DNA from: Betaproteobacteria bacterium
GTDB taxonomy: Bacteria; Pseudomonadota; Gammaproteobacteria; Burkholderiales; SG8-41
Length of the DNA stretch: 5,391 nt
Assembly (NCBI GenBank): GCA_021300125.1
Contig: JAJTHX010000140.1
Span: 1 to 5,391 of the forward strand
Direction: 5' to 3'
The position numbers were made by a program, and so were the translations under genes. The stretch's first letter is position 1. Each line of letters begins with the position of its first letter. Below, piece after piece: positions 1 through 5,315 of this stretch. The notes beneath the pieces are model-generated. The model made no database searches. It saw only the letters and a program-made list of their open reading frames with translations, and had not been told where the DNA came from.

Positions 1-1
1 C

Positions 2-418
2 AGCTTCATCTGGGGCTGGCTGGGCGGGCGCCACACCAAGAAATACCTGCTTTCGCTGCTCTACTTCACGCGTTCCGTGGTGATCACGCTGTTCGTGCTG
101 ATGCCGGTGTCACCATTGACGGTATACCTGTTCGCCACCGCGATCGGCTTCCTGTGGCTGGGCACCGTGCCGCTGACCAGCGGGCTCATCGCGCAGGTAT
201 TCGGCGTGAAATACCTGTCAACGCTCACCGGCATCGCCTTCCTGTTCCACCAGATCGGCAGTTTCGCCGGGGTATGGATCGGCGGCTATGTGTTCGACAC
301 CACCGGTTCCTACGCGATCATGTGGTCGCTGACCATCGGCATGGGCATCGTCGCCGCCCTGCTCAACCTCCCGATCGACGACCGCCAGATCCTGCGTCCA
401 GCGGCGAAAACCGCCTAG
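2..418 (+). CDS. MFS transporter, C-terminal part (5' end outside window)
   Basis: This is the last 138 residues of a major facilitator superfamily inner-membrane transporter. The frame is open from the first complete codon at base 2 to TAG at 416-418. Four hydrophobic segments fit TM9-TM12 of a 12-TM MFS protein: around K15-M36, L41-G68, S73-D98 and Y103-P125. The opening G-W-L-G-G-R-H-T-K-K resembles the basic G-x-x-x-[DG]-R-x-x-K loop between TM8 and TM9. The style (G-T-V-P-L-T-S-G-L-I-A-Q-V-F-G, then F-H-Q-I-G-S-F-A-G) resembles carboxylate-type MFS carriers such as the oxalate/formate and monocarboxylate groups, but the substrate cannot be read from this fragment. It ends 7 bp before the stop of the convergent LysR gene, so the two are not co-transcribed. 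No terminator hairpin is visible between them. Confidence 0.87.
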   Translation, partial: SFIWGWLGGRHTKKYLLSLLYFTRSVVITLFVLMPVSPLTVYLFATAIGFLWLGTVPLTSGLIAQVFGVKYLSTLTGIAFLFHQIGSFAGVWIGGYVFDTTGSYAIMWSLTIGMGIVAALLNLPIDDRQILRPAAKTA

Positions 419-425
419 ACCGCAG

Positions 426-1394
426 TCAAACCACCGGCTGGTTGGCCGGATCCTTGACCGCCTCGGCGATCAGCCAGTCGCGGAAGGCAGCCACTGCGGG
501 CCGAGTGCGTGCATGCGGTTCGCATACCAGGTAATAGGCCGAAGGCAGCGGCACTTTCAGGTCGAAGGGCATCACCAGCTTGCCGGCAGCCAGGTCCTCG
601 GCGGCCAGCGCAGGCATTGAGGCCACCACACCCACCGCGTCCATCGCGGCCTCGAATGCAAGCACTGCGTGGCTGAAATGCGCGCCGCGCTTGGCATCGA
701 TACCCTTGACGCCCGCGGCATCCAGCCAGACCTCCCAGAACGACTCGCCGTCATACATGTCACCGGTGTCGTCGTGCAGCAGCATGTGGTGGCGCAGATC
801 CTCGGGCGTGCGCAGCGGATGCTCGCCGGAGAGCAGTTGCGGGCTGCAGATCGGCGTGATCGTCAGCGACAGCAGCTTGTGCACGTCGAGCTCGGGATAA
901 TGGCCGTGGCCATAGAGAATGGCGACATCGGAATCATCGAGCCAGGTTTCAATGGTCGCGCGCTCGGCCACGTCCACCTTGCCGTCCACGCTCACCCGGC
1001 GCATCCGCGCCGATACCCGCACATCGATTTCCTGGTGCGCGGCAATGAAGCGATGCAGCCGCGGCATCAGCCAGCGCGCGGCAAAAGACGGCGCGGCGCT
1101 GACCGTGAGCATGCCGCCGCTGGTATGCGTGCGCAGCCGCTCCACGGCTTGCCCCAGACAGTCGAACCCTTCCCGCAGCTTGGGCAGGCAGGCCCGGGCG
1201 GCATCGGTCAATTCCAGGGCACGGTTGTAGCGGTGAAACAGCTGCACATCGAGGTATTCCTCGAGGGTGCGGATCTGGTGGCTGACAGCGGCCGGCGTGA
1301 CATTGAGTTCAACTGCGGCTTTTTTCACGCTCAGATGGCGTGCCGCAGCCTCAAAGGCCTTCAGGGCGTTCAGCGGTGGCAGTCGTTGTGACAT
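426..1394 (-). CDS. LysR-family transcriptional regulator, GcvA-like
   Basis: This is a 322-aa DNA-binding regulator of normal LTTR length. Residues 1-65 form the winged helix-turn-helix: L-P-P-L-N-A-L-K-A-F-E-A-A-A-R-H-L-S, then A-A-V-E-L-N-V-T-P-A-A-V-S-H-Q-I with the recognition helix, then L-F-H-R. The opening and the V-T-P-A-A-V-S-H-Q-I stretch are typical of the GcvA subgroup. A linker helix follows to about residue 90, and residues 92-305 form the periplasmic-binding-protein-like effector domain. The effector is unknown. The ATG at 1394-1392 is chosen because it places the conserved N-terminus exactly as in the family, but there is no Shine-Dalgarno sequence upstream and the predicted transcript is nearly leaderless. 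The gene faces the small gene at 1569 divergently, the usual LTTR target arrangement, and converges on the MFS gene. Confidence 0.93.
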   Translation of the reverse strand: MSQRLPPLNALKAFEAAARHLSVKKAAVELNVTPAAVSHQIRTLEEYLDVQLFHRYNRALELTDAARACLPKLREGFDCLGQAVERLRTHTSGGMLTVSAAPSFAARWLMPRLHRFIAAHQEIDVRVSARMRRVSVDGKVDVAERATIETWLDDSDVAILYGHGHYPELDVHKLLSLTITPICSPQLLSGEHPLRTPEDLRHHMLLHDDTGDMYDGESFWEVWLDAAGVKGIDAKRGAHFSHAVLAFEAAMDAVGVVASMPALAAEDLAAGKLVMPFDLKVPLPSAYYLVCEPHARTRPAVAAFRDWLIAEAVKDPANQPVV

Positions 1395-1403
1395 ATGGAT
1401 AGT

Positions 1404-1418
1404 TTCAGTTTATCAGAA
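1404..1418. promoter_or_regulatory. Candidate LTTR operator (T-N11-A palindrome)
   Basis: TTCAG-TTTAT-CAGAA is a 15-bp interrupted palindrome whose arms match at four of five positions. It contains the T-N11-A pattern recognised by LysR-type regulators. It covers the predicted -10 of the LysR gene, so binding would be expected to repress that gene. It lies in the divergent intergenic region shared with the 66-aa gene. Confidence 0.45.
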
Positions 1419-1437
1419 GTAACCCGACTGAGTACAA
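1409..1437 (-). promoter_or_regulatory. Predicted promoter of the LysR gene
   Basis: On the minus strand, TTGTAC (1437-1432) and GATAAA (1414-1409) are separated by exactly 17 bp. The -10 matches TATAAT at four of six positions and the -35 matches TTGACA at three of six. Transcription would start about 7-10 nt before the ATG, giving an almost leaderless message. This fits the absence of a ribosome binding site, but it is inference from hexamers only. Confidence 0.4.
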
Positions 1438-1480
1438 TAAATCAGGTGTTGCGATGCAACATCCGGGGGCCTGCCAGGTC

Positions 1481-1486
1481 TATACT
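1481..1486 (+). promoter_or_regulatory. Candidate -10 for the 66-aa gene
   Basis: TATACT matches the sigma70 -10 consensus at five of six positions and lies 82 bases upstream of the ATG at 1569. No good -35 is present 16-18 bp upstream, which would suit an activator-dependent promoter. The 5' leader would be about 75 nt and contains a short CGCC-GGGAC-GGCG hairpin at 1528-1540. Confidence 0.3.
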
Positions 1487-1568
1487 TGCGTCCGAACTCA
1501 TTGACTTTTATGGCAGTGAGTCCTTATCGCCGGGACGGCGAATTACTGGAAAGGTTAGGAAAACTCAC

Positions 1569-1769
1569 ATGAGTAAAGACCTCGAAATCAAATTTGGCTC
1601 AGTCATCTATGACAAGATCAACACTGTGCGCATGAGCGAGCAGGAACGCCAGGTGGCGATCAATGCGATGCACAACGCCGATGCGATCGTCGACACTCTG
1701 CTCTGGCTGTCGCAGAAGATCGAGCAGCTGGGTGCGGCGCTGTTCCTGAAGCCGAGCATCAAGCATTAA
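1569..1769 (+). CDS. Small protein of unknown function, 66 aa
   Basis: I do not recognise this protein. It is a 66-residue, mostly helical, soluble-looking product without a signal peptide or cysteines. Residues 4-20 (L-E-I-K-F-G-S-V-I-Y-D-K-I-N-T-V) are mixed. Residues 22-56 form one or two amphipathic helices containing E-R-Q-V-A-I-N-A-M-H-N-A-D-A-I-V-D-T-L-L-W-L. The tail is basic (K-P-S-I-K-H). The frame stays open upstream to an ATG at 1395, but 1569 is chosen because AGGTTAGGA at 1552-1560 gives a Shine-Dalgarno about 8 nt before it and because the upstream region holds regulatory sequence. Codon use turns GC3-rich within the frame, which supports real coding. It is divergent from the LysR gene and may be its target, which is inference. 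Confidence 0.72.
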   Translation: MSKDLEIKFGSVIYDKINTVRMSEQERQVAINAMHNADAIVDTLLWLSQKIEQLGAALFLKPSIKH

Positions 1770-1953
1770 TCTGCGGGCTTGGTGCTATCAGGCCAAGTCA
1801 CTGATTCTAAATGAAATCTGCCGAAGTCTGGCGGTTCCTGGGCGCTGCATGAATCAATCACCGAGTGCCGGCCCGGCTCGGGTCGGAACGTCAGTGCCGG
1901 GCGGCCCCCTCCTCCGCTGAACGGCACGCAGGCGACACTGTGTGTCAGCCTGT

Positions 1954-1986
1954 GGGGCGCAGCGCCCAGCGCTGCGCCCCTTTTTT
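1954..1986 (+). terminator. Strong intrinsic terminator
   Basis: A perfect 12-bp stem is formed by GGGGCGCAGCGC (1954-1965) and GCGCTGCGCCCC (1969-1980), closed by a CCA triloop and followed directly by six T (1981-1986). This is a textbook Rho-independent terminator on the plus strand. It lies 184 nt after the 66-aa gene's stop and is the only obvious end signal for that transcript. Confidence 0.92.
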
Positions 1987-2003
1987 GCATATTGCCAGAA
2001 CAG

Positions 2004-2127
2004 AAAAAATAATCATTAAAATCAATGGGTTATTAATTCCGCGCGATACCTGTCGCCGCACGGTAACCAATTTCACGATCTTGGACGCATAATTTAAATT
2101 CAACCCATTGATTTCAGAATCTTTTTT
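2004..2127. repeat. AT-rich patch bounded by a perfect 13-bp inverted repeat
   Basis: AAATCAATGGGTT at 2019-2031 is exactly reverse-complemented by AACCCATTGATTT at 2102-2114, 70 bp apart. The symmetry continues imperfectly outward, with AAAAAA at 2004-2009 facing TTTTTT at 2122-2127 at nearly equal distances. The patch is AT-rich against GC-rich neighbours. Its centre (about 2039-2086) is ordinary GC-containing sequence with no protein frame. It could be a small non-autonomous mobile element (MITE-like), a long-range RNA hairpin, or an operator pair. No target-site duplication is obvious. Confidence 0.55.
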
Positions 2128-2201
2128 GGGCTGCCCCCAATCCTGCATGAAAGCGTAGCTCGACCTGATCAACCGCCTTGGGCGCCTTGACAGGAGATGT
2201 C

Positions 2202-2743
2202 ATGCTGAACCGGGATGCCTTTTCAAAAAACGCGAGGAACCGCCGCGCCGCGCGGTCAATGTCACACCGGCTCTGACAGGCGCCGAGCCCGTTCCCGAGA
2301 CCACGGCACACGATCACCCGCGCGGTTAGCCGCAAGGCATCCGGCCCCAGCGACCGCGGAAACGGCCAAGGGCACCCGGCTCATTGTCGGCCCCGACATC
2401 AAGCTCAAAGGCGTCGAAATCACCGTTTGCGACCCCCTGGTGGTCTGGGGCACGGTCGAGGCCGCGATCGACAGCTGGGTCATCCAGATCGCGGAGCGCG
2501 GCGTGTTCAAGGGTACTGACAGCATCGATTTCGCCGAAATCCGCGGCCGCTTAGAGCGGCGAACTCACCGCACGTTAATCATTGATCGTGCATGCCAACG
2601 GCAGGCTGTCCGGAAAAATCCGTTATGGCCGCATCAAAATCGAGGAAGGCGGAGAACTGTGCGGCGATGTCGCCCGCGCCGACAGCACCAAGCCCCAGCG
2701 CCGCGCGGGCACGCTGCTCAAACGGGCCTGGGCTAGCGACTGA
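2202..2743 (+). pseudogene. Decayed bactofilin-family gene
   Basis: Bactofilins are polymer-forming cytoskeletal proteins of bacteria built on a right-handed beta-helix. The start is convincing: AGGAGA at 2192-2197, then ATG at 2202. The reading then breaks up. The first segment (M-L-N-R-D-A-F-S-K-N) meets TGA at 2274. A second-frame segment (V-N-V-T-P-A-L-T-G-A-E-P-V-P-E-T-T) meets TAG at 2327. The core is in a third frame from about 2365 and reads L-I-V-G-P-D-I-K-L-K-G-V-E-I-T, then V-I-Q-I-A-E-R-G-V-F-K-G and A-E-I-R-G-R-L-E. An extra C at about 2557 shifts it back, a TAA interrupts at 2576-2578, and the C-terminal part (L-I-V-H-A-N-G-R-L-S-G-K-I-R-Y-G, I-E-E-G-G-E-L-C-G-D-V) runs to TGA at 2741-2743. 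Two positions that I recall as usually Glu and Arg in this family are Trp here (V-V-W-G, D-S-W-V-I). It overlaps the convergent gene by 11 bp. Confidence 0.85.
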
Positions 2744-3320
2744 GCGTCGCCGCGCCGATTTCGGCAATCAGCAGGTCGTTGAGGTCGCGCGGTACCGGCG
2801 CCACGCCCGAGCGCAGCAGCTGCATCAGCTTGTCGAGGTCTTCCTGCGGCAGGCGCTCGAATTCTGGGCGGGCCTCGGCGGCAATGGCGCGTTTCTCGGC
2901 GGCACTCAGCGCCGAAAGCCGCTCGTGTACGCCGCGCACCATCGAGGCCTGGCGCGCCACCTCCTCGATGATCAGCGGCCGGGCCACCGCATTGCGCGGA
3001 TCTGCAAGCATGCGCACCAGGCTGGCGTAAACCTTTGCCCTCTGCGCGGCAGACAGGTGCACGAAACCGACATCGATCAATCCGCGCAACTGCTCTTCGC
3101 TGATGCCGTGGATGCCCTCCAGGGCCGGCATGATGGGCGGGGCTGCAGGCGGCGCCGCGGCGGCTCGCGCGGCGGACTCGATCGCCGAAGTGGCCAGCTG
3201 GTCGCGCAGCATCTTCAGGAGGAACAAGGTGAGCGGCTCGGCCGCCTGCACGGGCGCCGCCATGCCTGCGCAAAGCAGGGCGAGGAAAGCCTTGCGCGGG
3301 TAACGCTGCACGACCGTCAT
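2733..3320 (-). CDS. Small exported protein of unknown function
   Basis: I do not recognise the family. The product has 195 residues. Residues 1-26 form a Sec-type signal peptide: a basic region with R6, R9 and K10, a hydrophobic core F-L-A-L-L-C-A-G-M-A-A, and likely cleavage after V-Q-A. C17 is not in a good lipobox, so a soluble periplasmic protein is the best reading. The mature part is Ala-rich and helical, with a Pro/Ala linker (A-A-A-A-P-P-A-A-P-P, about 52-61) followed by helical segments that often begin with S-A-A-x-[KR] (H-L-S-A-A-Q-R-A-K and A-L-S-A-A-E-K-R-A). I chose the ATG at 3320 over an in-frame ATG at 3374 because it puts the signal peptide at the N-terminus and lies about 46 nt after the TSS expected from the upstream -35. 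Neither start has a strong Shine-Dalgarno. No terminator is visible downstream. Confidence 0.7.
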   Translation of the reverse strand: MTVVQRYPRKAFLALLCAGMAAPVQAAEPLTLFLLKMLRDQLATSAIESAARAAAAPPAAPPIMPALEGIHGISEEQLRGLIDVGFVHLSAAQRAKVYASLVRMLADPRNAVARPLIIEEVARQASMVRGVHERLSALSAAEKRAIAAEARPEFERLPQEDLDKLMQLLRSGVAPVPRDLNDLLIAEIGAATLSR

Positions 3321-3372
3321 GGCGAGGGGTATGGCACAAGGGCCGTAAAAGGGCCGGGGCCCGGAAGCCGTC

Positions 3373-3402
3373 ATCTCAGCGCCGATCCGCGGACAGTGTC
3401 AA
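3373..3402 (-). promoter_or_regulatory. Candidate promoter of the exported-protein gene
   Basis: On the minus strand a perfect -35 TTGACA lies at 3402-3397. It is followed at 18 bp by TGAGAT (3378-3373), a poor -10 matching at three of six positions. The perfect -35 makes the site notable, but the weak -10 keeps it tentative. It would place the start of transcription near 3366, upstream of the ATG at 3320 and downstream of the alternative ATG at 3374. Confidence 0.35.
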
Positions 3403-3474
3403 GGCAATACCGCCCGGGAATTCGCGCCACCCCGGGAGTAAATTACAACATATTGATTTTATTGAATATTTATT

Positions 3475-4590
3475 TCACGGGCGTTTGCGAAAATCCGCCA
3501 CCGATTGCGCCAGCCGCCCATCCGCGGTCTTCAGCGCACGCGTCACCGCCTGCGTCGCGCCAAAAGTCGGCACAAAGGCGGAATGCTTGCCGGCACCGCC
3601 GATCACTGCAATCAGCAAATCCTCCGGCCGCTGCACCGCATACAGCACATCATCCGGCTTCGGATCCGGCAACCGGTCCTTCCAGGTCACCTTTACCCGG
3701 CGCTCGATGTTGTCGCGGGACAGGCGCCCCACCGGCAGCGTCGCGTGCTGCTGCAGGAAACTTTTCGCTTCCGCCTTGGAGAACTGCGCGGCCACCGCCC
3801 TCGCATGCTCGGGTCCCATGATTACCAGCGGCTGCGCCTTGTAATAAATGTCGTTGGAGCCCGCTGTTGCCATGGTGCCTGCAATGGTGGTGAGCAGGCC
3901 TTCGCCATCAAGGCTTTCATGGTCGTTGACGTTGTGCGGGCATTCGGCACCGATCACCGTGACCGCGCTGGCCTCGCGCGGCAGGCCGCGCTCGACATGC
4001 AGCGGCTCCCAGGGACTCTCCGCCTCGTTCTCCGCGACCAGATACGAATATTTAGCCGGCGAACCGAAGGTGGACATGTCGCCCAGGGCTGGAATCGCAC
4101 CGCCGATGTTGAGCAGCGCGAGGCGTATCGCGCGCCCGATCGTGGCATTGGCCTTGTGCCCGGGGCCGAAGGCATTGTGGCCGGCGTTGATGTCGAGTTC
4201 CTTCACCACCGGCCCGTTGACAATGACCAGCGGCGCGCACAGATGCGTCGTCGCCTGCACGCCGTAGAGGTTCAGCGGCTCCTCGCACATCGCCTCGATC
4301 GCGAGCAGGTAGAGCGGGAAGTAGCGTGGCTCACACCCCGCCATCACCGCGTTGGCGGCCAGCCGCAGTGGCGTCGCCTCGCCCCAGCGCGGCGGGATCT
4401 TCGCCACCGGCTGGTCCCAGGGCCGGTCGCAGTATTCGAGCATGGCCGCGACGCGCGCCTCGGTCGGCGGCACCACCGGCAGGCCGTCGCCCCAGCCTTT
4501 TTGCATCACCAGCGCCTTCACCGCATCGAAATCATCATCGGCATCAATGCTGACGCCGGGCGCCTGCAGCAGCTCAGCGAGCGCGCTCAT
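3475..4590 (-). CDS. UGSC-selenoprotein partner, 371-aa protein of unknown function
   Basis: The function is not known to me. The N-terminal stretch K-G-W-G-D-G-L-P-V-V-P-P-T-E-A-R-V at residues 31-47 and the C-terminal stretch D-L-L-I-A-V-I-G-G-A-G-K-H-S-A-F-V-P-T-F-G (about 324-344) are patterns I associate with proteins encoded beside, or fused to, UGSC domains. That is recollection and is unverified. There is no signal peptide, so it is probably cytoplasmic. Five cysteines are present (54, 86, 102, 118, 217); C86 (A-G-C-E-P-R-Y), C118 (T-H-L-C-A-P) and C217 (G-A-E-C-P-H-N-V-N-D-H-E) sit in conserved-looking contexts. The start ATG (4590-4588) overlaps the upstream TGA as ATGA, and AAGGAG at 4604-4599 provides a ribosome binding site 8 nt upstream, so translation is coupled to the selenoprotein. 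An enzyme using redox or thiol chemistry with its neighbour is plausible but inferred. Confidence 0.87.
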   Translation of the reverse strand: MSALAELLQAPGVSIDADDDFDAVKALVMQKGWGDGLPVVPPTEARVAAMLEYCDRPWDQPVAKIPPRWGEATPLRLAANAVMAGCEPRYFPLYLLAIEAMCEEPLNLYGVQATTHLCAPLVIVNGPVVKELDINAGHNAFGPGHKANATIGRAIRLALLNIGGAIPALGDMSTFGSPAKYSYLVAENEAESPWEPLHVERGLPREASAVTVIGAECPHNVNDHESLDGEGLLTTIAGTMATAGSNDIYYKAQPLVIMGPEHARAVAAQFSKAEAKSFLQQHATLPVGRLSRDNIERRVKVTWKDRLPDPKPDDVLYAVQRPEDLLIAVIGGAGKHSAFVPTFGATQAVTRALKTADGRLAQSVADFRKRP

Positions 4591-5129
4591 TGCGCTTTCT
4601 CCTTCAGCAGTTTCACGAATTGGGTCACCGCGTGCTCAGCCCGCGCCTTGACCCCCTCGATCGACTGGCCACCCAGCGGATGCTGGATTTCCAGCAACGG
4701 CAGCTCGGGCACGCCGAACACGCGCGCCTGGGCCTGACCCAGCTTGAGGAAGGGACCGGAACAGATCACCGCGGTGGTCAGGCCGCGTTTTCTGAGGTTC
4801 GACATGTCGTGGACACTCCACGACGTGCACGATCCTCAATCGGCCATTGCGGTGATGACGTAGTCCGATTCAGCGGCGAGACGATCCAGGATGTCTGCGG
4901 GTGCCGGCAGGCTGACACTGTCCTTGCGCAGCGACACCACCGACGCCACCGGCAGCAAAGCCTTGACACCTTCAACGATGAACTTCAGCAGATGGTCGGC
5001 ATTGCCCTTGCTGTTGTCGAGCACGCCGAGGCGGATGCCGTTGCCTTTGGCAACAGCGCGGGTTTCAGTGACGGCGACTGCCTGCGGTGGCGGCGCCTCG
5101 GGAATCACCAAACGGACTTTGGCACTCAT
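4587..5129 (-). CDS. UGSC-family selenoprotein (in-frame UGA = Sec98)
   Basis: The gene encodes 180 residues when the TGA at 4836-4838 is read as selenocysteine. Residues 1-97 include L-G-V-L-D-N-S-K-G-N-A-D-H-L-L (34-48), typical of the family, and end V-I-T-A-M-A-D. Sec98 is followed by G-S-C-T-S-W-S-V-H-D, giving the family motif U-G-S-C, a redox-type Sec/Cys pair spaced by two residues (Sec98, Cys101). The C-terminal part continues K-R-G-L-T-T-A-V-I-C-S-G-P-F and P-L-L-E-I-Q-H-P-L-G-G, the same fold continuing in the same frame. The start is ATG at 5129, set by AGGAG 6 nt upstream; the TTG at 5135 is rejected. The protein lacks a signal peptide and is probably cytoplasmic. The substrate is unknown; redox activity is inferred from the motif. 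A weak upstream promoter may be TTGCGG (5235-5230), 18 bp, TAGAGT (5211-5206). If Sec is not inserted, the product stops at 97 residues and lacks the active motif. Confidence 0.9.
4806..4838 (-). promoter_or_regulatory. UGA selenocysteine codon with bacterial SECIS hairpin
   Basis: After the UGA (4838-4836) come 11 nt. Then GUCGUGGA (4824-4817), a GUG loop (4816-4814) and UCCACGAC (4813-4806) form a perfect 8-bp stem. The apical loop starts 19 nt after the UGA and its first base is G. Bacterial SECIS elements bound by SelB are hairpins in the coding sequence just after the UGA, with the loop about 16-37 nt away and a G among the first loop bases, so this one fits. The hairpin also encodes S-W-S-V-H-D of the conserved motif. 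Confidence 0.82.
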
Positions 5130-5135
5130 CTTCAA

Positions 5136-5140
5136 CTCCT
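5136..5140 (-). promoter_or_regulatory. Ribosome binding site deciding the selenoprotein start
   Basis: AGGAG lies 6 nt before the ATG at 5129. It would overlap or directly abut a start at the TTG at 5135, so it selects the ATG and removes two residues (TTG-AAG) from the longest possible reading. Confidence 0.8.
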
Positions 5141-5273
5141 GGGCAATTAGGCTGGTTACAGCGCGCCGGCAACCAAATCCGATTACGTCCAGCCAGCGCA
5201 GGGGGACTCTAGCGCATGCCCGCCGGCACCCGCAATGCAGTCATCTGACGGGTGCAGATCCGCCCGGCAGCGG

Positions 5274-5302
5274 TTTACACGGGTTGAGGCCGCCGTTATA
5301 AT
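5274..5302 (+). promoter_or_regulatory. Promoter of tRNA-Ala
   Basis: TTTACA (5274-5279) and a perfect TATAAT (5297-5302) are separated by 17 bp. The following GCGCGCC (5303-5309) is a GC-rich discriminator of the type found at stringently controlled stable-RNA promoters. The start of transcription would fall near 5309, a few bases before the mature tRNA 5' end at 5316. Confidence 0.85.
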
Positions 5303-5315
5303 GCGCGCCTTTCGT

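Larger units (their letters stand above)
1770..2201. other. Intergenic stretch: 3' UTR or sRNA region, terminator, AT-rich inverted repeat
   Basis: I see no convincing protein gene in these 432 bases. From 1770 to 1986 lies GC-rich, structure-prone sequence: CTTGG/CCAAG pairing around 1778-1796, CCGAG/CTCGG around 1861-1881, and a GGC-GACAC-TGT-GTGTC-A-GCC hairpin at 1931-1950. It ends in the intrinsic terminator. It could be a long 3' UTR of the 66-aa gene or a separate small RNA. I found no good internal promoter that would settle this. From 1987 the base composition turns AT-rich and includes the inverted-repeat patch. The last bases before 2202 carry a good ribosome binding site for the bactofilin remnant. 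Confidence 0.6.

Noticed and set aside
669..1391. Plus-strand open frame of 240 codons inside the LysR gene
   Set aside because: It is the mirror frame of a clearly recognised LysR regulator, and its Arg/Gly/His-rich translation matches no family.
1395..1568. N-terminal extension of the 66-aa protein from ATG 1395
   Set aside because: The ATG abuts the LysR start, has no ribosome binding site, and the extension would cover the predicted divergent promoters and operator. The ATG at 1569 has a good Shine-Dalgarno.
3413..3436. CCCGGG...CCCGGG hairpin as a terminator
   Set aside because: The stem is only 6 bp with a 12-nt loop and has no T run on either strand. Both arms are self-palindromic, so the pairing may be incidental.
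2592..3821. Plus-strand open frame of 409 codons
   Set aside because: It runs antisense through the exported-protein gene, an AT-rich intergenic region and the end of the partner gene, has low-complexity Arg/Pro/Ala translation, and lacks a ribosome binding site.
3505..4737. Long plus-strand open frame (410 codons) opposite the selenoprotein partner
   Set aside because: It is a high-GC antisense shadow: Arg/His/Gln-rich translation, no recognisable domain, and it crosses the boundary of two well-supported genes on the other strand.
4587..4805. Independent small gene of 72 codons starting at ATG 4805
   Set aside because: It is the in-frame C-terminal part of the selenoprotein. The conserved motif G-S-C-T-S-W-S-V-H-D lies upstream of this ATG, and the only GGAG nearby is 10 nt away and buried in the SECIS stem.
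4836..5135. Short 99-codon gene ending at the TGA at 4836 and starting at TTG 5135
   Set aside because: The TGA is the Sec codon of the U-G-S-C motif. The TTG start is unnecessary because ATG at 5129 has AGGAG at ideal spacing.
5153..5175. TGGTT...AACCA inverted repeat upstream of the selenoprotein as an operator
   Set aside because: A 5-bp repeat over a 13-bp spacer is too short to separate from chance, and no promoter is firmly placed beside it.
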